64,000 bases of DNA from Bradyrhizobium nivariense (GTDB lineage: Bacteria; Pseudomonadota; Alphaproteobacteria; Rhizobiales; Xanthobacteraceae): contig NZ_JARVWW010000014.1 of NCBI RefSeq assembly GCF_029846715.1, positions 62,001 to 126,000 of the forward strand. The letters run 5' to 3'. Below, one piece after another: positions 52,438 through 60,331 of this stretch. Numbering within the stretch: the stretch's first letter is position 1; each line of letters begins with the position of its first letter. A program made the translations under genes and the position numbers. The notes beneath the pieces were generated by a model, which saw only the letters and a list, made by a program, of their open reading frames with translations, was not told where the DNA came from and ran no database searches.

Positions 52438-54258
52438 CTAATAACACACCTCGGCATTGGCATCGTTGCCGGGGCCGCCGCCGCCGCGATATTCGAGATG
52501 GCAGCCGCGGTTGACCGGACGGCAGCCGCCGCTATTGCAGAACATCTGCCCGCCACTCGAGGGACGGCCGGCGCCAGCGGCAGCAGCAATGCCGGCAGCG
52601 CCACCAAAGCCGCCCGCCGATCCGCCGGCCTGACGACGCTGCCGTGCGGGACGCTCGTCACCATCGTCACGCTTGTCGGTCGCAGGCTTGGCCGTCGCAG
52701 GCTTTCCGGCACGCTTCTTCTCGCATTCATTGTCGTCGTTAAGCACGGAGCCGGCGCCGCAGACGATCTTGGTGCACTTGTCGCCGTCAGCCTTGAAGCC
52801 GTGCTCGCAAACCAGCGGACAGACGCGTGACTGTTTTGACTTGACCGTGTCGAGTGCATCGGTGCTCGCCACCTTCACGTCGAGCTTGGTGCCGGCATAA
52901 CGGTTGAACTGCGACAACGACCGCTGCGCGGACGTAGTCCAGTTGCCGTCGGCAGCGCCGGAGAAGCAGCCGACGCGGCCAAGCTCGGTCTGCACCGAGC
53001 GGCTGAGATCGGCCGGCGCAGTGGCCGGCGTCAGCGACGCGACGTTGGTGCCTGCGGGGCTCGCCGTGCTGGCCGGTGCAGCGCTCGGCGCCGCTGCAGC
53101 GAGGGTGACGCGCTGCTGCTCGGCGGCGGCTGCCTGCTGCTGCGCCTGCTCCTTGGCCTTCTGCGCGGCAAGCTGCACCTGCTCTGCGGCCTTCGCATCG
53201 GCGGCTGCCTTGGCCTGCGCATCCTTCTGGGCGCCAAGCGCGGCAAGACGATCGCGCTCGGCTTCGGCCTGTTTCGCCTTCTCGGTGGCCGCCGCATGAG
53301 CCTGCTCGGCGCCGATTTTGTCGAGCTGAAGCTTGGCGAGGCTCGAATAGAAACCGTCGGGATGCTGGGCGAGGAAGGCATCCCACGCCGGCCTGTTGCC
53401 GACCTGGAGCGCGAGTTCGTAATCGCGGCGGACGTCGGCTTGCGGGTTCGCCGCGGGCGCTGCCGGAGCCGCAGCGGTCCCCTTGACCGGCACCAGCGGC
53501 ACGTCCTCGCCGCCGAGCGAGCCATAGACGAACGGCTCTTGCCTGTTGCCGGTCGACTTGAGCACGTCGTCACGCACGAATCCGAAGGCGCGGCGAACGT
53601 CGAGGCCCGGCGTCGTCAGATGCTTCGACAGCGCCACGGTAAAGGGGCTGTTGGCGCCGTCGCCGTCCTGCGCTGTGAAGCCGGCCTTGGCCGAATAAGC
53701 GATCAGCGTGTTGGGGCTGGTCGGCTCGACCTGGGCGAGGCCGCGGCCGATGCTGCGCGAGGCGACCGTGCGCTTCATGGTCTTGCCGAACGGATTGTCA
53801 CGGCAGGCATCCAGGATCACCAAGCGAAGCTGCTTGGCCGGTTCGACCGCGACCAGGACGCGGTCGAGGGAGAGCGCCTCGTCAAAGACGTCGGTGTCAC
53901 GCTCCAGCTTGGCATCGACAGGAATCAGATAGTTCGAGCCTTCGACCTCGATGCCGTGGCCGGCATAATAGACCACGGCGATGTCGGCATCGCGGGTCCC
54001 GTCGGCGAATTCGCGCAGTACGCGGCGCGTGTCCAGCGCCGACAGATCGTGCCGGGAATCGACGATATCGAAGCCGGCCTCTTTCAGAGTCCTGGCCATC
54101 ACCGAACCGTCATTGACAGGGTTCGTAAGCGACGGCGCGTGCTGATAGGCCGAGTTGGCGATCACCAGCGCGACGCGCTTCCCGGCGAAAGCGGGACCCG
54201 CGCCGAACAGCAGCGCGACGGCGAGGAGAAGTGGGCAAAGTCTGAACAGGTTGCGCAT
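52438..54258 (-). CDS. Secreted caspase-like (peptidase C14) protein
   Basis: A 606-residue protein with a signal peptide (LLLAVALLFGAGPAFA). A caspase-fold domain at ~25-255 has the catalytic dyad: His in YYAGHGIEVEGSNYLIP and Cys in VILDACRDNPF. Acidic residues that could set Arg/Lys specificity follow. Residues ~290-390 are an Ala/Gln/Lys-rich coiled coil (EKAKQAEAERDRLAALGAQK). The C-terminal ~190 residues contain a peptidoglycan-binding-like SAQRSLSQFNRYAGTKLDVK and a Cys-rich, Gly-rich end. It is likely periplasmic or envelope-bound; role unknown (such proteins may act in stress or envelope processing). Confidence 0.92.
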   Translation of the reverse strand: MRNLFRLCPLLLAVALLFGAGPAFAGKRVALVIANSAYQHAPSLTNPVNDGSVMARTLKEAGFDIVDSRHDLSALDTRRVLREFADGTRDADIAVVYYAGHGIEVEGSNYLIPVDAKLERDTDVFDEALSLDRVLVAVEPAKQLRLVILDACRDNPFGKTMKRTVASRSIGRGLAQVEPTSPNTLIAYSAKAGFTAQDGDGANSPFTVALSKHLTTPGLDVRRAFGFVRDDVLKSTGNRQEPFVYGSLGGEDVPLVPVKGTAAAPAAPAANPQADVRRDYELALQVGNRPAWDAFLAQHPDGFYSSLAKLQLDKIGAEQAHAAATEKAKQAEAERDRLAALGAQKDAQAKAAADAKAAEQVQLAAQKAKEQAQQQAAAAEQQRVTLAAAAPSAAPASTASPAGTNVASLTPATAPADLSRSVQTELGRVGCFSGAADGNWTTSAQRSLSQFNRYAGTKLDVKVASTDALDTVKSKQSRVCPLVCEHGFKADGDKCTKIVCGAGSVLNDDNECEKKRAGKPATAKPATDKRDDGDERPARQRRQAGGSAGGFGGAAGIAAAAGAGRPSSGGQMFCNSGGCRPVNRGCHLEYRGGGGPGNDANAEVCY

Positions 54259-54438
54259 GACACGACTTCCGAGTTCAGGGCGGTTCGAGCCCCTTTGGGA
54301 TGGCTTTAGCAGGGTCCGCCGCGGACGCTTGTGATGGAGGTCACGAAGGTGGCGCCGGCGGCAGGCCGAAAGACCCCTTTTATTTGTCGCGCCAGTCCGG
54401 TCGCGGTTCGCCGAGAAATAGGTGCGCAGCAGGTTCCC

Positions 54439-54867
54439 TCAGCCATCCCCGATGTGGCCCCGATATTGAGGCAGATTGTCCGTAATCTCGTGCCAGGGCG
54501 CCTTCGAACCCACGAAAATGTGGGCGCTCGGTCGGATCGAGGGGGCATCGACCAGGGTTCCCATGGCGACATGGACCCATTTCCCGTCGCGCACCCGGGA
54601 ATAAAGCAGCGAGCCGCAGCGGGCGCAGTGGGCGTCATGGGTGGTGTCGTCACCGTAAATGACGCGCTGGTCTTCACCATGGGCGATGCGCAGCTTGTCC
54701 TGGGTTATTCCGGCGAACGGCTTGAAGGCGGCGCCGGTGGTGCGGCGGCAATTCGAGCAGTGGCAGTTCATCGCATAGGAGAACGCGTCCGCCACCTCGT
54801 AGCGCACGGCGCGGCAGTAGCATTCGCCCATCAGGATACGAGCGTTCGAATTCCCTGATCCGGTCAT
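54439..54867 (-). CDS. GFA/CENP-V fold zinc protein
   Basis: A 142-residue protein from MTGSGNSNARILMGECYC; an ATG six codons upstream is also possible. It has the glutathione-dependent formaldehyde-activating enzyme fold with zinc-site cysteines in GECYCRAVRYEV, NCHCSNCRRTTGAAF and HCARCGSLLYSR. The family includes enzymes that bind glutathione adducts of aldehydes, but many members have no proven activity. No formaldehyde pathway genes are adjacent. Confidence 0.9.
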   Translation of the reverse strand: MTGSGNSNARILMGECYCRAVRYEVADAFSYAMNCHCSNCRRTTGAAFKPFAGITQDKLRIAHGEDQRVIYGDDTTHDAHCARCGSLLYSRVRDGKWVHVAMGTLVDAPSIRPSAHIFVGSKAPWHEITDNLPQYRGHIGDG

Positions 54868-54961
54868 CACGGTGTCCTCGCGCAAATGGTACGCACTCCC
54901 ATAGCGCAGTTTGATGCGTACGACTAAGTTTGGCCCGCGCCATCATTCAAAGGGATGACCC

Positions 54962-55336
54962 ATGAGCCAGAACCGTTCGAGCGTCGAAGCCGTCGTGCAA
55001 TCCTATTTCGACGGACTTTACGAGGGCGATGTCGAAAAACTCGGCGCCATCTTCCATCCTTCCGCTGATTTGCGCTGGGTCGAGAAGGGCGAGCTGCAGG
55101 TGCTGACCGTGCCGGACTGGCTCGACCGCGTGCGCAAGCGTCCCTCCGGCAAGGCCGAAGGCAAGCCGCGCGAGGATTTCGTCGTCACCATCGACCGTTC
55201 GGACGACAAGACCGCCTTCATCAAGGTCCGGTGCCAGCTGCCGCCGCGTTTTTTCACCGACTATCTGGTGGCGATGAAGCTCGCCGACGGCTGGCAGATC
55301 GTGTCGAAGTCGTATCGGTATGACCTGAGGGAGTGA
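54962..55336 (+). CDS. NTF2-like / lumazine-binding-type small protein
   Basis: A 124-residue cone-shaped NTF2-like fold protein (SVEAVVQSYFDGLYEGDVEK, FHPSADLRWVEKGELQVLTV, ending LADGWQIVSKSYRYDL). The motif order matches the putative lumazine-binding group; some members bind small ligands or support an enzyme. It starts 95 bp from the divergent GFA gene and the next gene begins 98 bp downstream. Confidence 0.85.
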   Translation: MSQNRSSVEAVVQSYFDGLYEGDVEKLGAIFHPSADLRWVEKGELQVLTVPDWLDRVRKRPSGKAEGKPREDFVVTIDRSDDKTAFIKVRCQLPPRFFTDYLVAMKLADGWQIVSKSYRYDLRE

Positions 55337-55434
55337 GGCGAGCTTGCCTCTCGCTCGTCGCTGCCACCTCCGTCATTGCGGATGAAGCGTACGCTGCGTT
55401 CCCTCCCCCTCCCATCTCGGCCCAAAAGGTCCCC

Positions 55435-56304
55435 ATGCTTCTCGACCGCCGTTCGTTGCTCGCCTCGCTGTGCTGGATGGCCGCCTCCCCCGCGCTCGCC
55501 GCAGACGCGCTGCCTGAACTCGAAGCCTATGAGCGCGAGAGCGGCGGGCGGATCGGGGTCTATGCCGAGAACATCGCGACCGGCGCAAAGCTCGCCTGGC
55601 GCACCGACGAGCGGTTCGTCATGTGCTCGACATTCAAGGCCTCGCTCGCGGCTTGCGTACTGGCGCGGGTCGATCGTGGCGAGGAGCAGCTTGCGGCCAT
55701 GATCCCCTACGGCAAGGCCGACCTGCTGGAGTACGCACCGGTCGCCAAGCAAAACATTGCCGCCGGCGCAATGTCGGTCACCGAGATGTGCAAGGCGATC
55801 GTCGAGCTCAGCGACAACACCTGCGCCAATTTGTTGCTGGCGCGGATCGGCGGCCCCGCCGCACTCACCGCGTTCTGGCGGTCGCTCGGCGACACCACCT
55901 CGCGGCTCGACCACAACGAGCCCGAGCTCAACCGCTCACCGCCCGGCGATCCCCGCGACACCACGACGCCGGCGGCGATGGCAGGCAATCTGCGGCAGAT
56001 GATGACGGGCGAAGCGCTGTCGCCGACCTCGCGTGCTCAACTCACGGAATGGATGGTGGGTTGCAAGACCGGCGCGAACCGGCTGCGTGGCGGGCTCCCC
56101 GCAAGCTGGAAGATCGGCGACAAGACCGGCAACAACGGCAAGGACGCCTCCGGCGATATCGCGGTGGTCTGGCCCAAAATCGACACGAAGCCCGATGCAC
56201 CGATCCTGATCGCGGCCTACACCCAGGGCGGCACGCCGAATGCGGCACAGTTCGAAGCCGTGTTCGCACGCATCGGCCGCATGGTGGCTGAGCGGCTGGC
56301 GTGA
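55435..56304 (+). CDS. Class A beta-lactamase
   Basis: A 289-residue protein from MLLDRRSLLASLCWMAASPA at 55435 (AAAGG before it); an upstream GTG at 55333 is less likely. The signal has twin arginines (DRRSLLA), which suggests Tat export to the periplasm. All class A active-site motifs are there: Ser70-type CSTFKAS, SDN-type ELSDNTCAN, Glu166/Asn170-type EPELNRSPPGDPRDT and KTG-type DKTGNNGKD. It hydrolyses beta-lactams; the spectrum cannot be read from sequence. No AmpR-like regulator is adjacent, and codon use is like its neighbours, so it looks resident in the chromosome. Confidence 0.95.
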   Translation: MLLDRRSLLASLCWMAASPALAADALPELEAYERESGGRIGVYAENIATGAKLAWRTDERFVMCSTFKASLAACVLARVDRGEEQLAAMIPYGKADLLEYAPVAKQNIAAGAMSVTEMCKAIVELSDNTCANLLLARIGGPAALTAFWRSLGDTTSRLDHNEPELNRSPPGDPRDTTTPAAMAGNLRQMMTGEALSPTSRAQLTEWMVGCKTGANRLRGGLPASWKIGDKTGNNGKDASGDIAVVWPKIDTKPDAPILIAAYTQGGTPNAAQFEAVFARIGRMVAERLA

Positions 56305-56350
56305 GCCGCGCCGCATTGACCTTGCGGTTGCTTCCGGGCCAAGACAGGCC

Positions 56351-57961
56351 ATGATCGAAGCGAAATTTCAGACCTTTCTCATCCTGCTCGCCGTGCTGGC
56401 CGGCACCGCGCTTGTCGCGCGCCGCTTCAACATCGCGCCTGCCATTCTGCTCATGCTCTCCGGTGTCGGCCTCGCCTTCGTGCCGGGCATGCCGCCGGTC
56501 GAACTGCCGCCGGAACTGGTGCTGCTGATGGTGCTGCCGCCGCTGATCTACTCGGCGAGCGTCGCGATGAGCTGGCGCGAGTTCAAAAAGAATCTTCGCC
56601 CGATCGTGCTGCTCGCGGTCGGCGCGGTGATCTTCACCGCGGCGTTGGTCGCAACCGCCACCAACTATTTGATCGGCCTGCCCTGGACGATCGGCTTCCT
56701 GCTCGGGGCCATCGTAGCGCCGCCCGACGTGGTGGCGCCGCTCGCGATCGCGCGCCGGCTGCACATGCCGCGCAGGCTCATGGTCATCCTCGAAGGCGAA
56801 GGGCTCGCGAATGATGCCACCGCGCTGATCCTCTATCGCTTCGCGCTCGCCGCGATCATGGTCGGGCATTTCTCGCTGCCTCTGGCGGGCGGCGAGTTCT
56901 TGCTCATCGTCGCTGGCGAGATCGCCTTCGGCATCGGTGTCGGCTGGCTCTCCTTGCGGTTCCGCAAATGGTCGGGGGATCCGCAGGTCGAGCTGACACT
57001 TTCGCTGATCACGCCCTACGTCTCCTACTGGCTGCCCGAGCATCTCGGCGGTTCCGGCGTGATCGCCACCGTCGCCTGTGGCCTCTATGTGAGCTGGAAC
57101 GGCCCGCTGCTGATCTCGGCATCGACGCGCCTGCAGGGAATCTTCTTCTGGGACCTCGTGATCTATCTGATCGAGGGCTTGCTGTTCCTGCTCACCGGAT
57201 TCCAGATGCGCGCGCTCTACGAGAAGTCGAAGGCGTTTCCGCTCGACGACATCCTGATCGCAACCGCCGTGGTCCTGGCGGTCGTCGTGATCGCGCGCTT
57301 CGCCTGGCTCTATCCCGCGACCTATCTGCCGCGGCTGCTCAGCAAGTCGCTGCGCACGCGCGATCCCTCGCCGCCATGGCAATGGCCGTTCGTGCTTGCG
57401 TTCACCGGCGTGCGCGGCGCAGTGTCGCTGGCGGCAGCGCTCGCGCTGCCGTTCACCCTGCCGGGCGGCGAAGCCTTTCCGTTTCGCGACCTGATCCTGT
57501 TCGTCGCCTTCGGCGTCATTTTCGTCACCCTGATCGGCGTCGGCCTCACGCTGCCACCGGTGGTGCGCTGGCTCGGCGTCGCGGAAGCCGGTCGCAATGA
57601 GCATGTCGCCGAGCACGAGGCCGAGATCGCGGCACGCCGCCAAGCCCTCGACGCCGCCCTGAAGTCGCTCGACGTTCTGACCGAGGAGAAGGACGTGTCG
57701 GACGAGGTGATGCGGCTCCTGCGCGCACGCCACGAGATCCGGGTCAACCAGCTTCCCGACTCGCTCGATCCCACCCACCACGACGTCTCCGCCGCCGGCA
57801 CCGCGCTGACCCGCGACCTGATCGCCGCCGAGCGCAAGTTCATCCACGATCTGCTGCGCGACGGCCAGATCACCGACGAGACACGGCGGCGGATCGAGCG
57901 CGATCTGGATCTGGAGGAGGCGAGCTTGGCGAACCGGGAGTATCGGGGAGGGCCGCTATAA
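56351..57961 (+). CDS. Na+/H+ antiporter (CPA1 family)
   Basis: A 536-residue membrane protein starting MIEAKFQTFLILLAVLAGTA at 56351. It has about twelve hydrophobic helices with the CPA1 ion-site region GAIVAPPDVVAPLAIARRLH and EGEGLANDATALILYRFA, and FTGVRGAVSLAAALALP near the end of the membrane part. The last ~110 residues form a charged cytosolic helical tail (EHEAEIAARRQALDAALKSL). It exchanges protons for Na+ or K+ at the inner membrane. It lies 46 bp downstream of the beta-lactamase gene and may share its transcript. Confidence 0.94.
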   Translation: MIEAKFQTFLILLAVLAGTALVARRFNIAPAILLMLSGVGLAFVPGMPPVELPPELVLLMVLPPLIYSASVAMSWREFKKNLRPIVLLAVGAVIFTAALVATATNYLIGLPWTIGFLLGAIVAPPDVVAPLAIARRLHMPRRLMVILEGEGLANDATALILYRFALAAIMVGHFSLPLAGGEFLLIVAGEIAFGIGVGWLSLRFRKWSGDPQVELTLSLITPYVSYWLPEHLGGSGVIATVACGLYVSWNGPLLISASTRLQGIFFWDLVIYLIEGLLFLLTGFQMRALYEKSKAFPLDDILIATAVVLAVVVIARFAWLYPATYLPRLLSKSLRTRDPSPPWQWPFVLAFTGVRGAVSLAAALALPFTLPGGEAFPFRDLILFVAFGVIFVTLIGVGLTLPPVVRWLGVAEAGRNEHVAEHEAEIAARRQALDAALKSLDVLTEEKDVSDEVMRLLRARHEIRVNQLPDSLDPTHHDVSAAGTALTRDLIAAERKFIHDLLRDGQITDETRRRIERDLDLEEASLANREYRGGPL

Positions 57962-57967
57962 CCCTCC

Positions 57968-58110
57968 GTCGTCCCGAAAAAGCGCGCCCAAAGCGCGCGC
58001 AGATCCGGGACCCATTACCACAGGGAGTAGTTTGGCGAGGACCCGTGGTTACCGGTGTCGCGCCACAACTGCTCTCTGGGGTAACGGGTCCTGGCCTTCG
58101 CCAGGACGAC
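57968..58110. repeat. Dispersed ~140-bp palindromic element, family B (copy 2)
   Basis: GTCGTCCCG at the left and CCAGGACGAC at the right with internal GGGACCCATTACC / GGTAACGGGTCC arms, as in copy 1. It fills the gap between the convergent antiporter and amidase genes. Confidence 0.78.
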
Positions 58111-58119
58111 TGTGGCAAA

Positions 58120-58941
58120 CTACCGCCTCGCGCAAAATTCCCCGAGCCCCGCTGCCACAGCGCCCGCGATGATCTCCTGCCGCTCCGGCGAGTTCATCGC
58201 CATTTCCTCGTCGCGGTTGATGATGGAGCCAGCCTCCAGCAGCACGGCGGCGCTGCGGGTTTGCGAGAGCACGACGAGCCCGTCATAGCGGTACACGCCG
58301 ACATCCTTGTCGAGCAATTGGCGACGGTAGCGGCCCATCACCGGCAGGGTGTATTGGCCGGCATAGTGCAGGTCCTGCTCTTTCATCTGTCTGCCGATCA
58401 TCCGGGCCAGCATCAGGCTGGTGGCGAAGTGCGGATTACGCTCGGACACGAACAGCGAGTGACCGGAAAAGCGGTCGCTGAAATAGCTGTTCGCGCCGTC
58501 GAACTCCCAGGTCTCGAGCAACTTGTCCGGCACGGAGTCGTGATGGATCGACAGGAAGAGATCGGCCCGGGCGTCATTCGCGATGCTGACGCGTTTGAGC
58601 AGGCTCGGCCGCGCCTTGCCGTCCGTGACGAGCAGGCGGGCTGCGGCAAAGCCCTCGGCCTTGAGCTTCGCCGTGATGAGCCTCGCAAGCCGGAAGTTGA
58701 AGCCGAACTCCGGATCATTGCGCGCGCTCAACGCGCCGTAGGAGTCCGGGGTGTGCCCGACATCCACGACGATCCTGAATTTCGACATCTCACATTTGAC
58801 CAGCGACTGTGGCCGCTTGGATTTTGCAATCTTTCGCGCGACAGCAGCATGACCAGTGTCAGCAGGCGCCAGCGACGATAGCAAGATCGACGCGACGAGC
58901 GGCAAGGCGAGCCTTGCAATGATGCTGCGCGGTTGCTCCAA
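58120..58941 (-). CDS. N-acetylmuramoyl-L-alanine amidase (Amidase_3)
   Basis: A 273-residue protein with an N-terminal signal/anchor (IIARLALPLVASILLSSLAP) and a catalytic domain at ~55-268. Zinc ligands of the family are seen in IVVDVGHTPDSYGA (His), FRLARLITAK with the preceding Glu, and LFLSIHHDSVPD (His); the catalytic Glu is in LLEAGSIINRDEE. It cleaves the amide bond between MurNAc and the stem peptide during cell separation or recycling. No AMIN targeting domain is visible, so it is shorter than AmiC-type enzymes. Confidence 0.93.
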   Translation of the reverse strand: MEQPRSIIARLALPLVASILLSSLAPADTGHAAVARKIAKSKRPQSLVKCEMSKFRIVVDVGHTPDSYGALSARNDPEFGFNFRLARLITAKLKAEGFAAARLLVTDGKARPSLLKRVSIANDARADLFLSIHHDSVPDKLLETWEFDGANSYFSDRFSGHSLFVSERNPHFATSLMLARMIGRQMKEQDLHYAGQYTLPVMGRYRRQLLDKDVGVYRYDGLVVLSQTRSAAVLLEAGSIINRDEEMAMNSPERQEIIAGAVAAGLGEFCARR

Positions 58942-58944
58942 GCC

Positions 58945-59082
58945 CTACTCCGCTGCCGCAATCCGCGGTCGGCCGACGAATCCCGCGACGTCACCGAAAC
59001 GCTCCAGCATCACCGCGGAAATGTCCTTGGCCTTGCTGGTGACGGACTCGGTCAGGAAGTTGTTGTCCTCGGCTCGGAGCAT
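58945..59082 (-). pseudogene. 45-codon reading frame with strong ribosome binding site, possible gene remnant
   Basis: ATG 59082 is preceded by GGGAGGA at ideal distance. The peptide begins MLRAEDNNFLTESVTSKAKD and ends GFVGRPRIAAAE. The first dozen residues resemble the N-terminus of Rieske-type ring-hydroxylating dioxygenase large subunits, but nothing else of that family follows. It may be the deleted remnant of such a gene, or a real small protein; I cannot decide. It lies downstream of the TauD-like gene on the same strand. Confidence 0.4.
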
Positions 59083-59150
59083 GGAAATCCTCCCGATTTG
59101 TTTTTGGGAAGGTTGGCGCGGCAGCGCGAAGACGTCAATGCAAGAACTTG

Positions 59151-59175
59151 TCCGCCGTAGCTCGCAGAGCAAAGG
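59151..59175. repeat. Dispersed palindrome, family A (copy 3)
   Basis: TCCGCCGTAGCTCGCAGAGC followed by AAAGGCGGA, the same core as at 915-947 and 17434-17465. Located between the 45-codon frame and the TauD-like gene. Confidence 0.6.
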
Positions 59176-59206
59176 CGGAATCGTGCCCACCCTAGAGCGC
59201 CGTACG

Positions 59207-60103
59207 TCACACCGGCCGCTCCCCCTTCACCGTCACCCGCGTGCCGGAGCGCGTGTGCGGCCAGTAGTCCCACATCGCGCGGTGCTGGGTGCAGCGGTTG
59301 TCCCAGAACGCGATGGCGTTCTCGGTCCAGCGGAAGCGGCACTGGAACAGCGGGTTCTCGGCGTGCTGGTAGAGATAGACGAGCATCGCGTCGCTCTCAT
59401 CACGCGGGATGCCGTTGATGTGGCGTGTGAAGCCGCGGTTGACGTAGAGCGCCTTCCTGCCCGTGACCGGATGCGTGCGCACCACGGGGTGCTCGGCATT
59501 TGGGTAGGCGGGGCGGTCGGCGACACCGTAATTGGCATAGAGCCCGCGATAGATCGGCTCGCCGTCGTGCAACGCAGTCAGCCCGTCGAGATAGGCCTTC
59601 ATCCGGTCCGACAGCGCCTCATAGGCCGCATACATGTTGGCGAACAGCGTATCGCCGCCGCGCGGCGGGCACTGCTTGATATAGAGGATCGAACCCATCG
59701 GCGGCTCGAGATCGCAGGACACGTCGGAATGCCAGCCCTCCCCGTTGGCGCGCGGCGAGTTCGCATCCGCATAAATCTTCATCAGCGCCGGGTCTTCATC
59801 CTCATGCGGCGCGGCGGGATGGAAATGCAACTCGCCGAACTTGCGGCCGAAGGCGAGATGCTGTTGTGGCGTGATGTGCTGGTCGCGGAAGAAGATCACG
59901 AGGTTTTCGGCAAGCGCGCGATGGACCTCGTCCATCTGCCGGTTGGAGCGCGCATCGTCCGAGACGAGCTTGCCGATGTCGACGCCGGAGATTTCCGCGC
60001 CGATGATGGGCGTGAGCTTTTCGACCGCGATGGTCTCGTAAGGCGCGCCGTCTTCCGCCGTGTGGCGATAGCGCGGGCCCTGCTTGCCGGCGAGTGAGCT
60101 CAT
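59207..60103 (-). CDS. TauD/TfdA-family Fe(II)/2-oxoglutarate dioxygenase
   Basis: A 298-residue protein starting MSSLAGKQGPRYRHTAEDGA at 60103. The iron-binding facial triad is visible: HxD in GEGWHSDVSCDLEPP and the distal His in WDNRCTQHRAMWDYWP. The 2-oxoglutarate-binding Arg lies in HTRSGTRVTVKGE. The family hydroxylates taurine, alkylsulfates, phenoxyacetates and related compounds. No transporter or sulfonate gene is adjacent, so its substrate is open. A family B repeat lies just upstream. Confidence 0.93.
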   Translation of the reverse strand: MSSLAGKQGPRYRHTAEDGAPYETIAVEKLTPIIGAEISGVDIGKLVSDDARSNRQMDEVHRALAENLVIFFRDQHITPQQHLAFGRKFGELHFHPAAPHEDEDPALMKIYADANSPRANGEGWHSDVSCDLEPPMGSILYIKQCPPRGGDTLFANMYAAYEALSDRMKAYLDGLTALHDGEPIYRGLYANYGVADRPAYPNAEHPVVRTHPVTGRKALYVNRGFTRHINGIPRDESDAMLVYLYQHAENPLFQCRFRWTENAIAFWDNRCTQHRAMWDYWPHTRSGTRVTVKGERPV

Positions 60104-60180
60104 GACGTGTCTCCCGATCGTTTGATTGGGAGCATCGTAGCGCGCGGTTAGGGATGTGCAATCTGCACCGCAAACTCGGT

Positions 60181-60302
60181 GTCGTCCCGACGAAGGTCGG
60201 GACCCATAGCCACAGGATCGAGTTTGACGAAGATCCGTAACCACCATCCCGCGCCATAACCGCCCCCTGGGGTTATGGATCCCGGCCTTCGCCGGGATGA
60301 CA
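60181..60302. repeat. Dispersed palindromic element, family B (copy 3)
   Basis: GTCGTCCCGACGAAGGTCGG is itself a small hairpin, followed by GACCCATAGCC, and the far end reads GGTTATGGATCCCGGCCTTC then GCCGGGATGAC. The inner arms (GGACCCATAGCC / GGTTATGGATCC) have changed together compared with copies 1 and 2. This preserved pairing suggests that the structure matters. Confidence 0.75.
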
Positions 60303-60331
60303 GCGGTGGGTGGAGCGCGCGCGGAGTAAAA

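Noticed and set aside
54259..54438. Possible gene in the 180-bp gap between the caspase-like and GFA genes
   Set aside because: Short frames present there have no ribosome site and no recognisable pattern; likely just promoter of the caspase-like gene.
56042..57847. A 601-codon open frame on the minus strand opposite the beta-lactamase and antiporter genes
   Set aside because: It is Arg/Asp/Gln/His-rich with no family pattern and mirrors the third-position GC bias of the real plus-strand genes; a shadow.
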